Shown piece after piece: positions 8,758 to 17,349 of a DNA stretch of 64,000 nt; positions within the stretch are counted from its first letter, which is position 1; every line of letters begins with the position of its first letter. This DNA comes from JAFGHJ01 sp964523975 (GTDB taxonomy: Bacteria > Hydrothermota > UBA3072), in assembly GCA_964523975.1 (NCBI GenBank), contig CAZGBM010000001.1:7104-71103 (forward strand), read 5' to 3'. The notes below the pieces were generated by a model. The model was not told the origin of the DNA and did no database searches. It worked only from the letters and a program-made list of their open reading frames with translations. The position numbers were made by a program, and so were the translations under genes.

Positions 8758-9798
8758 CTATCCTCCTAAGTTACTTCTTATTAGTCGCGCTCTTAGAATA
8801 TTTTCTTCTTTCTCATTATTCATATCTTCATTCAAAATATTCAGATGTCCGGGGAGAGCTTGAAAAAGCCATTTGTTCAAATCCATAATATTAATATCTC
8901 TTATAATGCCCAAACTCAACCCGAGCCTTACAGCCGACGTCAAATTTAAGAAATCGGTAACCGACAGAATACGCGCATTCTTAAGTATTCCATAAGATCT
9001 CCAGATTTTATCTTCCGTCTCATAGCCGACTTTTTGTGTTAAATATTCTCTGCTGCTAACTTCATTCTTCATTATACCTTTGATTTTATTCTCGAACAAT
9101 TCCAATATTTCCTCTTCGGAAATACCCAGAGTAAATCTACTGTTTACTTTAAAATAACTTCCCTCCACGCTTTCCCCTATATTGAAAACGCCATCAATAG
9201 AGAAAAGAGAATCCTCAAGATCATCGATAACTTCCACAAATTTACCTGTGATGACAAGAGCGGGAAGATGAACCACGGCAGAAACCACCATACCTGTTCC
9301 AACCTTATCGACTGCAGAAGTAAGAAATCCTAATTCCTCATTATACGCAAAATTGAATTCCTCGTTAAGCTCGTCATCCAAATTATCGCATTGAACGAAT
9401 GCCTCTTTGACGGATAATTCGGGAGATATAGAAGAAATTTCAAGATGTTCCTCCGAGTTCAAAACGAGTATATTGTTTTGCAAATCGTTTAAAGCCAAAC
9501 CTAGAAACCTACAATTACCTGCCTGATCTCGCGAAATGAAATTCCTCTCTACAAAGAATCTCTTCTCATTATCTTTCAGGTCTTTCAGCTGAATAACATT
9601 CTCGAAGGAAGACGAGGTTGATATCCCTTCGATAAGTAAATCCAGAATTTCTTCTTTCTCTTTGTCCGAAGTCTTCTTGTTGAACTTATATCCTCCCAGG
9701 TTGCGGTACAGGGAAACTTTGGAAAACAGAACCATCTCCGAATAAGGACCAACCTTTTCCAGCCACACGGGAAGATGCTCTATCAGAGAATCAATCAT
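8758..9798 (-). CDS. mcsB: McsB-like protein of the phosphagen-kinase fold, probably catalytically inactive
   Basis: Homologous along its full length (346 residues) to McsB, the protein-arginine kinase that marks proteins for ClpCP. It keeps landmarks such as GFLTS, VGTG, HLPALV and RSYGIL. However, the arginines that hold ATP phosphates in McsB and other phosphagen kinases appear replaced: the SSRIRLARN loop reads FSKVSLYRN (Lys27, Ser29), and the later sites carry Glu120, Val171 and Asp202. The active-site Cys is Ala162, and the C-terminal RDxxRA phosphoarginine motif reads ENILRA. The alignment is by eye from remembered family sequences. Position between mcsA (8-base overlap) and clpC argues for a retained structural or adaptor role. 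Confidence 0.88.
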   Translation of the reverse strand: MIDSLIEHLPVWLEKVGPYSEMVLFSKVSLYRNLGGYKFNKKTSDKEKEEILDLLIEGISTSSSFENVIQLKDLKDNEKRFFVERNFISRDQAGNCRFLGLALNDLQNNILVLNSEEHLEISSISPELSVKEAFVQCDNLDDELNEEFNFAYNEELGFLTSAVDKVGTGMVVSAVVHLPALVITGKFVEVIDDLEDSLFSIDGVFNIGESVEGSYFKVNSRFTLGISEEEILELFENKIKGIMKNEVSSREYLTQKVGYETEDKIWRSYGILKNARILSVTDFLNLTSAVRLGLSLGIIRDINIMDLNKWLFQALPGHLNILNEDMNNEKEENILRARLIRSNLGG

Positions 9799-10258
9799 TT
9801 TTTCCTCTTATGGATTTAAGTTCTTCTTTCCGTTCCTCAATTTTATCTCTTAGCTTCACAGCTTCTTCGAATTTTTCACCTTCAACGTAACTTTCAAGTT
9901 TCTTTTTCATTTCCAGGATTTCTTTTTTTACAATTAGAATCTTGCTGTTACTAACAGGCTCTTTTCCTTTGTGTAAAATTCCCAATTGCGATTCTTTAAG
10001 AAATATTTTAATCTCGTCATTTAAAATCTTATAACATTCGACACACCCAAGACTACTGGAATCCTTATATTCGATAAAAGTAAGCCCGCAGTTCGGACAT
10101 ACTTTGTTTCTATCCGCAAGAGTTTCCTCTTTGTTTTTTCCGTCAATACCCTTTTCTCTAGCACATTCCTCGCAAATATTTATCTCGCGAACTTTATCGG
10201 AATCCACTTCATAATATTTATATTTCGCGTTATTTATTCCGCATAACTCGCATTTCAT
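9791..10258 (-). CDS. mcsA: McsA-like zinc-finger/UVR protein
   Basis: Small zinc-binding activator of McsB and partner of ClpC in Firmicutes. The 155 residues contain CxxC at 3-6, CEEC near 28, CPNC near 54 and CVEC near 71, consistent with two zinc sites. A C-terminal UVR motif (LESYVEGEKFEEAVKLRD) follows. The ATG overlaps the lolD stop by four bases (ATGA) and the end overlaps mcsB by eight, showing tight coupling. If McsB here is inactive, McsA may work as a scaffold or adaptor for ClpC through its UVR motif rather than as a kinase activator. Confidence 0.9.
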   Translation of the reverse strand: MKCELCGINNAKYKYYEVDSDKVREINICEECAREKGIDGKNKEETLADRNKVCPNCGLTFIEYKDSSSLGCVECYKILNDEIKIFLKESQLGILHKGKEPVSNSKILIVKKEILEMKKKLESYVEGEKFEEAVKLRDKIEERKEELKSIRGKND

Positions 10259-10935
10259 TTATTTTTTAACTTTCCTCCAATTAAATTATACGTTTTTTCA
10301 CCCATTTGTGCAAGCCTCTGATTATGGCTTACAAGAATAATTGTCATTCCTCTATCGCGATGTATTTTACTCAACATTTTTAAAACTACGTCTGCGTGAA
10401 CCCGGTCTAAATCACCCGTAGGTTCATCCGCGAGTAACAATACAGGGTGATTTATAATTGCACGAAGCACGGCAACCCTCTGCCTTTCTCCTCCGGAAAG
10501 AGTCCTCGGCTTAGCATGTATCCTGTGTTTGAGATCAACTCGAGAAAGCAAATCTTCCGATTCTCTATAAGCTTCTTTAAGAGTAATACCCTTTATCAAA
10601 AGAGGTATCGTTAAATTTTCTAACACGGAAAAATCAAGAAGAAGGTGATGGAATTGAAATATAAATCCTATTCTCTCGTTTCTTATCTTTGCAAGTTCCT
10701 TATCCTGATGCTTATACAGAGATTTCCCTTCAAGTATAACATTTCCTTTATCGGGGTGCAGGAGCCCGCCCATAATATTAAGCAGAGTACTTTTCCCGGA
10801 ACCCGAGGGTCCGGTTATTGTTATAAAATCGCTTTTCTTTATTTCCAGATTAATACCCTCCAGAACTTTTATTTCCTCATCACCGGAGGTAAAATTCTTT
10901 TTTATATCCTCAAGAGCTATTATAATATCACTCAT
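10255..10935 (-). CDS. lolD: LolD-type lipoprotein-release ABC transporter ATPase
   Basis: ATPase of the LolCDE/MacB family, which extracts lipoproteins from the inner membrane for delivery to the outer membrane. Visible motifs are Walker A GPSGSGKST, Q-loop FQFHHLL, signature LSGGERQRV, Walker B LLADEPTGDLD and the switch His in VSHNQRL. I place the start at ATG 10935, which overlaps the end of lolC by eight bases (ATGAGTGA) and gives a normal MSDII N-terminus. An upstream ATG at 10959 would add eight atypical residues. It is encoded directly after its membrane partner. Confidence 0.93.
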   Translation of the reverse strand: MSDIIIALEDIKKNFTSGDEEIKVLEGINLEIKKSDFITITGPSGSGKSTLLNIMGGLLHPDKGNVILEGKSLYKHQDKELAKIRNERIGFIFQFHHLLLDFSVLENLTIPLLIKGITLKEAYRESEDLLSRVDLKHRIHAKPRTLSGGERQRVAVLRAIINHPVLLLADEPTGDLDRVHADVVLKMLSKIHRDRGMTIILVSHNQRLAQMGEKTYNLIGGKLKNK

Positions 10936-12154
10936 TTCTGATAGCCTCCACGGGGTCAAGTTTCGAAGCTTTCATCGCGGGATATAAAGCTGCAAAGAGA
11001 GATAAAACTACCGCGGAAAAAGCCACCAAAAGAAAATCGACCACTTGCATCTCCACCGGCAATTTAGTAAGGAAATAAACATCCGAAGGCAAATCAATAA
11101 ACTTATATTTACCTAAAAGGAAGCAAAGCACCCAGGCAATAGTAATTCCGATAGCGGTCCCGCCTCCGCCTACTATAAGACCATCTATAAGGAAGACTTT
11201 CGTAATCGAAGAAGCAGAGGCTCCTAAAGCTTTAAGAATGCCTATTTCCCGCATTTTTCCTAAAACGATAAGGACCAGAGAAGAAATAATATTAAAAGCC
11301 GCAACAATTATTATAAGAATCAATATTATAAACATGACTTTCTTCTCTATTTCCAGAGCCCTGAGTAACGTTCTGTTCCTATCCATCCAATTTATAGCCC
11401 GAAACGGATAACCAAGTTCCGCTACAATAGCGACCGAAAGTTCCGGAGCATCATATGGGTCATCCACCGTAAAATCAATACCCGTTACCCCGTTAATCCC
11501 AAAAAGATTACCAGCATTTTCCAGCGATATTATGGCAAGCGTTGCATTGTATTCGTACATACCCATATCAAAGACTCCAGACAGTATATAATCATCAGAA
11601 GGGAGAAGAAACCCAAAAGGGGTCGGCGCAGAAGAAAAAGGAGAAGAAATTGTTATCGTATCTCCCACATGAGCCCACAAACGGTCGGCCAGATAATTCC
11701 CGAGAACCACTTTCCTACCGGAAAGGTCAAATTCACCGGTTTCGATGTTCTTGGGAATATCGGAAACCAGAGAGAACGAATTGGGGTCAACACCTCTTAT
11801 TATGGCTCCGTCAGTTCTTCTTTTGTGTCTCAAAAGAGCCTTTTCGTAAATATAAGGCGAGGCGTCTTTAATATCCGGCACACTTTCCTTTAAACTGTCC
11901 ACAATCGACTGCCAATCGGTAAAAGCTTCCTGGTCTATTGTCATGACCGTAATCGGAGAACTAGCACCGAGAACTTTGTTTTTAAGGTCGGTCTGCATTC
12001 CATTCATTACCGAAAGTACCACCAGAAGTGTCGCAACACCCAGGCCTATTCCTCCTGCCGCAAAGAGTGTTATCAAAGACCTAAAGCCCTCTCCTTTCTT
12101 AATTCGAATATATCTCTTGGCAAGAAAGAATTCTATATTAAACAGCTTCTTCAT
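10928..12154 (-). CDS. lolC: LolC/LolE-type lipoprotein-release ABC transporter permease
   Basis: MacB-type permease with the LolCE layout: an N-terminal membrane helix (LITLFAAGGIGLGVATLLVV), a large periplasmic domain and three C-terminal membrane helices with MREIGILKALG. It works with LolD on lipoproteins released into the periplasm. The start at ATG 12154 gives the family-typical MKKLFNIEFFLAKRYI. A longer frame to 12208 would run through the promoter and is rejected. Only one LolC/E-like subunit is encoded here, so a homodimer is likely. The ATG is 7 bases beyond the -10 box, so the long operon mRNA is probably leaderless. Confidence 0.93.
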   Translation of the reverse strand: MKKLFNIEFFLAKRYIRIKKGEGFRSLITLFAAGGIGLGVATLLVVLSVMNGMQTDLKNKVLGASSPITVMTIDQEAFTDWQSIVDSLKESVPDIKDASPYIYEKALLRHKRRTDGAIIRGVDPNSFSLVSDIPKNIETGEFDLSGRKVVLGNYLADRLWAHVGDTITISSPFSSAPTPFGFLLPSDDYILSGVFDMGMYEYNATLAIISLENAGNLFGINGVTGIDFTVDDPYDAPELSVAIVAELGYPFRAINWMDRNRTLLRALEIEKKVMFIILILIIIVAAFNIISSLVLIVLGKMREIGILKALGASASSITKVFLIDGLIVGGGGTAIGITIAWVLCFLLGKYKFIDLPSDVYFLTKLPVEMQVVDFLLVAFSAVVLSLFAALYPAMKASKLDPVEAIRNE

Positions 12155-12189
12155 ACAATTTAGTATATTCTTTTTACTCCTTTGAGCAA
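12155..12189 (-). promoter_or_regulatory. Promoter of the lolC-to-rph gene run
   Basis: On the minus strand, TTGCTC (12184-12189) and TATACT (12162-12167) are separated by 16 bases. The lolC ATG begins 7 bases after the -10 box, which places the expected transcription start at or next to the start codon. Confidence 0.6.
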
Positions 12190-12205
12190 GGGGGATGAAG
12201 AAAAT

Positions 12206-12430
12206 CAAATATCAAAAATCAAAATGACAAATAAAAATGTAAAATTATAAATCAAAACAAAAAAAGAGAAACAACGAATCACACAAATAGCACGAATAAA
12301 AACAAAAAAATTCTATTTTTTGTAAAAAATAACTATCGTTAATTCATTTGTGTAATTTGTGCTATTTGTTGTTAAAATAGGGGATGTTGGGGGATAAACA
12401 GAGAAATCTTTGTGTTCTTTGTGGTTATAA
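12206..12430. repeat. Repeat mosaic E3 (A-B-core-B'-linker-word repeat)
   Basis: Module A (12206-12252, CAAAATGACAAATAAAAATG) is followed by B (12270-12305, GAATCACACAAATAGCACG). Its inverted partner B' (12334-12376, TTTGTGTAATTTGTGCTATT), a G-rich linker and the 9-base word repeat CTTTGTGTTCTTTGTGG (12409-12426) come next. The order of modules is the same as in E1, but the closing A' copy is missing. It lies between lolC and the hydrolase gene and contains no gene. Confidence 0.6.
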
Positions 12431-12431
12431 C

Positions 12432-13226
12432 TCACTCCAGGCTTTTCAAAAAATCTTTAATTGCAGCGATATAAATCTCTTTCGACTCCGAAAAATAAGT
12501 GTTATGAAACCCATGAATTTTGAGAAATCTTTTGGGCGCCGGAGCTTCATCGAATAACTTCTTTCCGTGATAAAAAGGTATTAAACCATCATTTTCGCTG
12601 TGTATAATCAATTTCGGGGCTTTTATATTCTTTATTCTCTTAACAGATTCAAAACGATTCGATATTAAAGCTTGCGGGTAATTAAAACCAAGTTTTGCAT
12701 AACTCATAGCTCGAATGGACTCGAAAGAACTATCCACTATCACTCCTTTGAATCCTTCAATTTCGCTCGCAAGAAAAACAGCGACAGCGCCTCCAAGGGA
12801 CCTACCGAAAAGAACAATATCTCTACTGTCGAAACCTCTACTTTTAAGGTAATCATACGCACCCAAAGCATCACTATATAAACCCTTTTCGCTTGGTATG
12901 CCGTCACTTCTACCAAAGCCTCTATAATCGAATATAAAAATATTATATCCAAGCAAATGCAGCTCTTTGATAGTATCTATTTCATACGAAATATTACCAA
13001 AATTACCGTGAAAAAAAAGAACAGCCACAGGGGACATCCCCCCAACGAACCAACCGTTAAGCAGAACATAGTCACGGGAAGCAAAATTGGCGTCTTCGAA
13101 CTCAATACCGAAATCGGAAGGAAAAGCAATTAATTCTCTTTTAGCCCTGTAGATTTTGATATGCTCGTAATATTTGAGTGCAAAAAAAAGAAAAAGAATT
13201 AAAAACAATAAAAAAAACAAAAACAT
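12432..13226 (-). CDS. Membrane-anchored alpha/beta hydrolase (Bem46/ABHD13-like)
   Basis: Predicted serine hydrolase with the active site probably outside the inner membrane. Residues 1-20 form a hydrophobic anchor. The nucleophile is Ser143 in FGRSLGGAV, with oxyanion motif FHGNFGN near 72-78, Asp213 in HSENDGLIP and His241 in GFHNTYF completing a triad. The length (264 residues) fits the Bem46/ABHD12-13 group. The substrate cannot be told. FmdB-like zinc-ribbon gene lies 21 bases upstream on the same strand and is probably co-transcribed. Confidence 0.87.
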   Translation of the reverse strand: MFLFFLLFLILFLFFALKYYEHIKIYRAKRELIAFPSDFGIEFEDANFASRDYVLLNGWFVGGMSPVAVLFFHGNFGNISYEIDTIKELHLLGYNIFIFDYRGFGRSDGIPSEKGLYSDALGAYDYLKSRGFDSRDIVLFGRSLGGAVAVFLASEIEGFKGVIVDSSFESIRAMSYAKLGFNYPQALISNRFESVKRIKNIKAPKLIIHSENDGLIPFYHGKKLFDEAPAPKRFLKIHGFHNTYFSESKEIYIAAIKDFLKSLE

Positions 13227-13247
13227 TAATGATATAAGAAAGACTTT

Positions 13248-13493
13248 TTACTTATCGCTCTTATCCTCACTTTTCTCTTTTTCCTTATCCTTCCCCGTTT
13301 CACTACCGCTTGATTTTTTATAATCGGTATGATAAAAGCCTTTGCCTTTGAATATAATACCCCCACCCATACCAATCAATCTCTTCAACCTACCACCGCA
13401 TTCAGGACATACAGTCAAAGGTTTATCTTTCATTCCTTGAGATTTTTCGAACTTATGTTTACAGTCCAAGCACTCATATTCATAAGTCGGCAT
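13248..13493 (-). CDS. FmdB-family zinc-ribbon protein
   Basis: An 81-residue protein with the FmdB-type N-terminus MPTYEYECLDCKHKF and a second CPEC pair, forming one zinc ribbon. The GGGIIFKGKGFYHTDY segment is the family's hallmark. The C-terminal third is a charged Lys/Glu/Asp/Ser tail, probably disordered. An AGGAGG site lies 6 bases before ATG 13493. FmdB proteins were first described as possible regulators of formamidase/amide operons, but their biochemical role is not established; the neighbour here is a hydrolase. Confidence 0.92.
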   Translation of the reverse strand: MPTYEYECLDCKHKFEKSQGMKDKPLTVCPECGGRLKRLIGMGGGIIFKGKGFYHTDYKKSSGSETGKDKEKEKSEDKSDK

Positions 13494-13584
13494 ATAACCT
13501 CCTGCTTTACAGTATTACCAATCAACTTTTTGTTCTTTTGCAAAAAAATATCTCATTTAGTTCTACCTTCCTTTCACGGTAAAT

Positions 13585-14042
13585 AAAATATCAAAATTTA
13601 AAAAGCAAAATGACAAATGAAAATGCAAAATTATCTCCTACCTTTCAGCGTTAAAACACTTGAAGCAAAAATTTTACTGATTTCATCCAATTCTCTTAAG
13701 AACCAACCAACTTATTCTGGCATGGCTCTTTTAATATCTCCAAGCAGATTAATCCATAGTTTACTTTCATTAGTAGATTTAAGAGAATAATTGAAATAAT
13801 TTGTAAAATCTCTCTTACTGCTTGCAGATTGACCTTCAACATAATTACCTAAGATACTTGTACCACTGCAAAGCAATTGATCTCCAAGTCTTTTAGACAC
13901 ATTATCTTTAGGTAAACCATCTAAAAACTCAATAAGCTTCAGGACAAAGTTGTACAACCTTTTTTTGTATTCATTTTTGAACTTTGATTTGTCATTTTCC
14001 ATTTTGATATTTAATCTTTACATTTTAGCGGCTTTGCCACTT
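13585..14042. mobile_element. Element E4: four-helix-bundle gene between inverted A and A' modules, with terminal hairpin
   Basis: Module A (13585-13637) and inverted A' (13970-14027) bracket the four-helix-bundle gene. A' includes its start codon and first codons, so the repeat and the gene are one unit. Just outside A' is TAGCGGCTTTGCCACTT (14026-14042), a mismatched copy of the hairpin found as a perfect palindrome at 18330-18346. No transposase is encoded. The same A/A' modules recur at several other places in the window without the gene, which makes E4 the most complete copy seen here. Confidence 0.5.
13712..14002 (-). CDS. Four-helix-bundle protein (23S rRNA intervening-sequence family)
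   Basis: A 96-residue protein of the family encoded inside intervening sequences of 23S rRNA genes in some bacteria, and related in fold to the Avd protein of diversity-generating retroelements. Recognisable signatures are LPKDNVSKRLGDQLLCSGTSILGNYVEGQSA-type residues (helix 2-3), KRDFTNYFNYSLKSTNES and the C-terminal helix. It ends at MPE, shorter than common 110-120 residue members, so the last helix may be cut. The first 11 codons lie within module A'. No rRNA gene is nearby. Biological role unknown; nucleic-acid binding is suspected from the family. Confidence 0.88.
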   Translation of the reverse strand: MENDKSKFKNEYKKRLYNFVLKLIEFLDGLPKDNVSKRLGDQLLCSGTSILGNYVEGQSASSKRDFTNYFNYSLKSTNESKLWINLLGDIKRAMPE

Positions 14043-14085
14043 TATCAAATATATTTCTCTAAAACCGCTTGTCAAGTGAAGTCGA

Positions 14086-16800
14086 CTAACGACTCTTATC
14101 CCCTGATTCCATCTTCCCTTTTTCGGCTCTCATATCTTCCAGAACCTTATCCAGATTTTTATCACCAGGGAATCTATCTTTAACTCTCCGAGTTAACTCA
14201 ATAGCACTTCCAATATTATCTCTTCTTAAAAGCATAAAAACGTCGGAAAACACCTTGTTGTCTTCTAACAATTTATCAATTAGATTCTCCAACTTTTCTC
14301 CTTCGCCGGAAGCAACATACGTTTCCACAAGACCCTTATAAGCGAACAAATGCCATCCTTTCATGGGAAGTAATTTATTGAAATCATCTTCCGCAAGAGC
14401 CAACATATTTTTTGCTTCTTCTTTATGCTCCGTACTTCCTGCCTTCATTACAAGTAACTCACCCCGCAACAAACGAAGTCTCGGGACATCTTTTATCTTG
14501 AGAAACGAATTTGCAAATTGGAGACCATCATCGTAATCATTCAATTTTTTATAAATCAACTTCTGTGCCTCAATCAAATTAACAGCCAAACGTAAGAAAA
14601 CTCCGTCATTCTCAGCATATATAAAAACTTTACTGTAAAGATTTTCGAGCATTTTAAGTGTATCCTCTGCAGGCCCTGTTGTCTTTCCAGATATCAAATT
14701 AGGGTAAATATCATAGAAAACTTCATCACTAAAAGAAAACAATGTTATAGCAAGGTTCACCAGAGTCATAATTTGAGCTTCGCTTTCCAAATTAGCCCAG
14801 AAGTTATCATAATAACTATATGCAAATTCGTTCAGGAAAAGATTCATTGTCTTTTCTCTATTACTCTTGAAACCAACTTTTTCTTTAACAAGTTTATAAG
14901 CAAGTCCTTCCTGTAACAAATGTTCGCTAAACGCATTACGATAATCGCCGGGAATAGGAGAGGAAAAATATATATTGATTGAAGGATTGAAATCTTCACT
15001 GTTTACATACTTTTCGACAAACAAATCCAATTTCATAAAGATATCTTCCAGGCTAGGTTTCTTCCCTATTGCGGAAAGGATTATTGATTTAACCGCCATA
15101 TCCTTCAATTCGACCATACCGCCATCTCTGAGGACCATTGCTCCGGGTATAGTGTCTATAATCCAATCCTCGAAATCCTTATTCGTTCTGCCCATCTGTT
15201 TTTCCTGTTTGTACTCGTTCCAAAATCTTGTATGCATAAAAGGTGACGCAAAATCCATCGGGATACCCGATTCTTTAAGCTCTTTTATATACCACTTGGT
15301 ATTCATAAGAGAGAAATTACCCAGCCTGACGCCTTTCTTTTTCTCCGGGTCGAATTTTCTGAAATCTTTAACCTCCTGCAGGAACCAGACCGGGAACGTA
15401 TCGTTGTCTCCGTATGTAAAGAGAATGGAATTATCATCCGGACTAACCAGTAAATTATGAGCGTAATCATGAGCAATCCAGTTCCCTCTCCTGTTTGCGT
15501 GAGAATTTATGTTGCTAACAAAAGGAAGAAAACCAATGATGCCGGAGAGCATTACTGCACTCCACGCATAACGTGGAATTCTTTTCTTTATCCAACTCCA
15601 TATCCAGTACAGACCTATCGATACATACAACATAAAGAGGAAAAATGCCGGACCCCAGAAGTAATCCCTTTCCCTTGGTTCTCGAGGCTTGTGTGCAGGA
15701 TTCGGGTCGGACGGGGAAAACTCATGATTCAGATAAACAACCAACCCTAATGTCAAAATAATATACAGTATGAAGAACAACCAGAAAGACTCCTTATCTT
15801 TCTTAAAATGCACCCACATCCCCCAGATTCCTATTGAAACATAAATACAGGTTCCGAATATCGATAGATACCGAAGCAAAATTCCGGTAGAAACTCTCGG
15901 ATAAGGGAAAAACTGCCATGAAAAATACTTAAAGAAAACTTTAAGCTGCTCGATAAAAGCAGGTATCACACCCAAGTGGGTTTCCCATGAGGTGTGCCTT
16001 GGCAATATATCCATTTTACCATATTGCTTCCTCGAAAACACTTCCCATAATTTTGAAAAAGTGGTTGGGTCTACTTCATTAATGGCGGGGTTAGCGTGTG
16101 CTCTTATCATTAAAACCAGGTATGTAGAAACTCCAATCAAAACCAAAGCTGCCGACAAAGCAAGAAATTTCGTGCTCTTCAACATTTTCCAATCAACCAG
16201 GATTAAAAATAATAAAACTCCCGGTATCAGTAACAATGGCTCTAAACTAATCCCGATTGATAAAGAAATCAAATATACCAATAAAAGTAAATAATTATTA
16301 TCTCCTTCTTTACGAATATTTTCGCTCCAGAGCAGGGTCAGCCACAATCCCAAGGTCACTATCAATATTGACGTTGCATATACTTCTGCTTCTACGGATG
16401 AATCCCAGACACTAAAACATAACCCTGCTCCAATTGCGGAAAAAGCCGCAATCAAATGATTTCCCAAAGAATGTTCTTTGCCTTTATTCTCTTTGAAGCG
16501 GCCTATTACCTTCAGTATCACAAGATATAAAAAGGCTCCGGCTAAAGCTCCGGATAACGCAGAAATAAAATTTATTCTCTTTGCAACTTCATTGAATGGT
16601 AAAAGAATATCGAATATCCTGCCGAGCAATATATAAAAAGGCGTACCAGGAGGATGCGGTACTCCCAATATATGGGAACAGGCTATAAATTCTCCGCAAT
16701 CCCACAGGGATACGGTAGGAGCTATGGTATATGAATAAACACCAATCAAAACCGCAAAAACAAAAATAAAACACGATATCTTTACCTTATCAAAATTCAT
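14086..16800 (-). CDS. DUF2723 (GT117/TMEM260-like) membrane glycosyltransferase with C-terminal TPR-like region
   Basis: A 904-residue integral membrane protein. The N-terminal half has about ten membrane helices and the DUF2723 hallmark SLWDCGEFIA near residue 32, followed by HPPGTPFYILLGR, as in GT-C type mannosyltransferases acting on lipid-linked sugars. A large soluble middle part includes RERDYFWGPA and GDNDTFPVWFLQEV. The last 250 residues are helical and TPR-like (YDDGLQFANSFLKIKD and similar). Such proteins are common in FCB bacteria and may glycosylate exported proteins; this is inference. It has its own AGGTGG ribosome-binding site and is not obviously in an operon. Confidence 0.87.
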   Translation of the reverse strand: MNFDKVKISCFIFVFAVLIGVYSYTIAPTVSLWDCGEFIACSHILGVPHPPGTPFYILLGRIFDILLPFNEVAKRINFISALSGALAGAFLYLVILKVIGRFKENKGKEHSLGNHLIAAFSAIGAGLCFSVWDSSVEAEVYATSILIVTLGLWLTLLWSENIRKEGDNNYLLLLVYLISLSIGISLEPLLLIPGVLLFLILVDWKMLKSTKFLALSAALVLIGVSTYLVLMIRAHANPAINEVDPTTFSKLWEVFSRKQYGKMDILPRHTSWETHLGVIPAFIEQLKVFFKYFSWQFFPYPRVSTGILLRYLSIFGTCIYVSIGIWGMWVHFKKDKESFWLFFILYIILTLGLVVYLNHEFSPSDPNPAHKPREPRERDYFWGPAFFLFMLYVSIGLYWIWSWIKKRIPRYAWSAVMLSGIIGFLPFVSNINSHANRRGNWIAHDYAHNLLVSPDDNSILFTYGDNDTFPVWFLQEVKDFRKFDPEKKKGVRLGNFSLMNTKWYIKELKESGIPMDFASPFMHTRFWNEYKQEKQMGRTNKDFEDWIIDTIPGAMVLRDGGMVELKDMAVKSIILSAIGKKPSLEDIFMKLDLFVEKYVNSEDFNPSINIYFSSPIPGDYRNAFSEHLLQEGLAYKLVKEKVGFKSNREKTMNLFLNEFAYSYYDNFWANLESEAQIMTLVNLAITLFSFSDEVFYDIYPNLISGKTTGPAEDTLKMLENLYSKVFIYAENDGVFLRLAVNLIEAQKLIYKKLNDYDDGLQFANSFLKIKDVPRLRLLRGELLVMKAGSTEHKEEAKNMLALAEDDFNKLLPMKGWHLFAYKGLVETYVASGEGEKLENLIDKLLEDNKVFSDVFMLLRRDNIGSAIELTRRVKDRFPGDKNLDKVLEDMRAEKGKMESGDKSR

Positions 16801-16839
16801 TTTTTTAACCCACCTTTTATGTTTTTTACGTTATAAAAA

Positions 16840-17346
16840 AATAAACTATCCGATTATATTTTAATTTTTTTATTATAACAACGAATAATATTATAGCAAG
16901 AGAAAAAATTCTTTTTACTAGCCTGAGAATTTTAACCACAAAGTTATCAAAGAACCATAAAATGATAATGGTAAAGTGAGATATCAGATACCGGGTACCG
17001 GATACCAGAAATTAGTTAGAAGGTTATCGGTCAATATATCAGTAAATCAGTGAATCGGTAAATTAGTAATAAAAAACAGCTACAGTATCTACATGTCCTA
17101 CATGTAAAAATGGTGTGTGGGTTGGATTTTAAACCGCAAAATATCCTGTTTATCTTGTTAATCCCGTCTGATTGATTCTTCGAATCGGTTAAATAGTTGA
17201 ATTGTCGAATGGTTGAATAGTAGCAACAAAAATTTTTTTATCCGTGACCATCCGTGTTAATCCGTGGCTAATTTCGGGGTTGTGGGTTGGGTTTTAAAGA
17301 ACAAAAAATCTTGTGTTAATCTTGTGAAATCTCGTGATTAATTTTC
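16840..17346. repeat. Repeat mosaic between the DUF2723 gene and the toxin-antitoxin pair
   Basis: A gap of about 600 bases with no gene. It contains consecutive short-period word repeats: GATACCGGGTACCGGATACC (about 16984-17007), ATCAGTAAATCAGTGAATCG (17039 onwards, period 8), CTACATGTCCTACATG (17090-17105), AATCGGTTAAATAGTTGAAT (17184 onwards, period 8) and ATCCGTGTTAATCCGTGG (17250 onwards, period 10). Two copies of the linker GTGGGTTGGGTTTTAAA lie between them (about 17115 and 17281). The last block reads CTTGTGTTAATCTTGTGAAA. No other structure is evident. Confidence 0.65.
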
Positions 17347-17349
17347 CCC

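Noticed and set aside
12155..12208. Longer lolC start at 12208
   Set aside because: It would translate the -35/-10 promoter region and adds 18 atypical residues before the normal LolC N-terminus.
16984..17220. Possible CRISPR array
   Set aside because: The repeats are short, diverged and of 8-10 base period without unique spacers of uniform length, and no cas gene is present.
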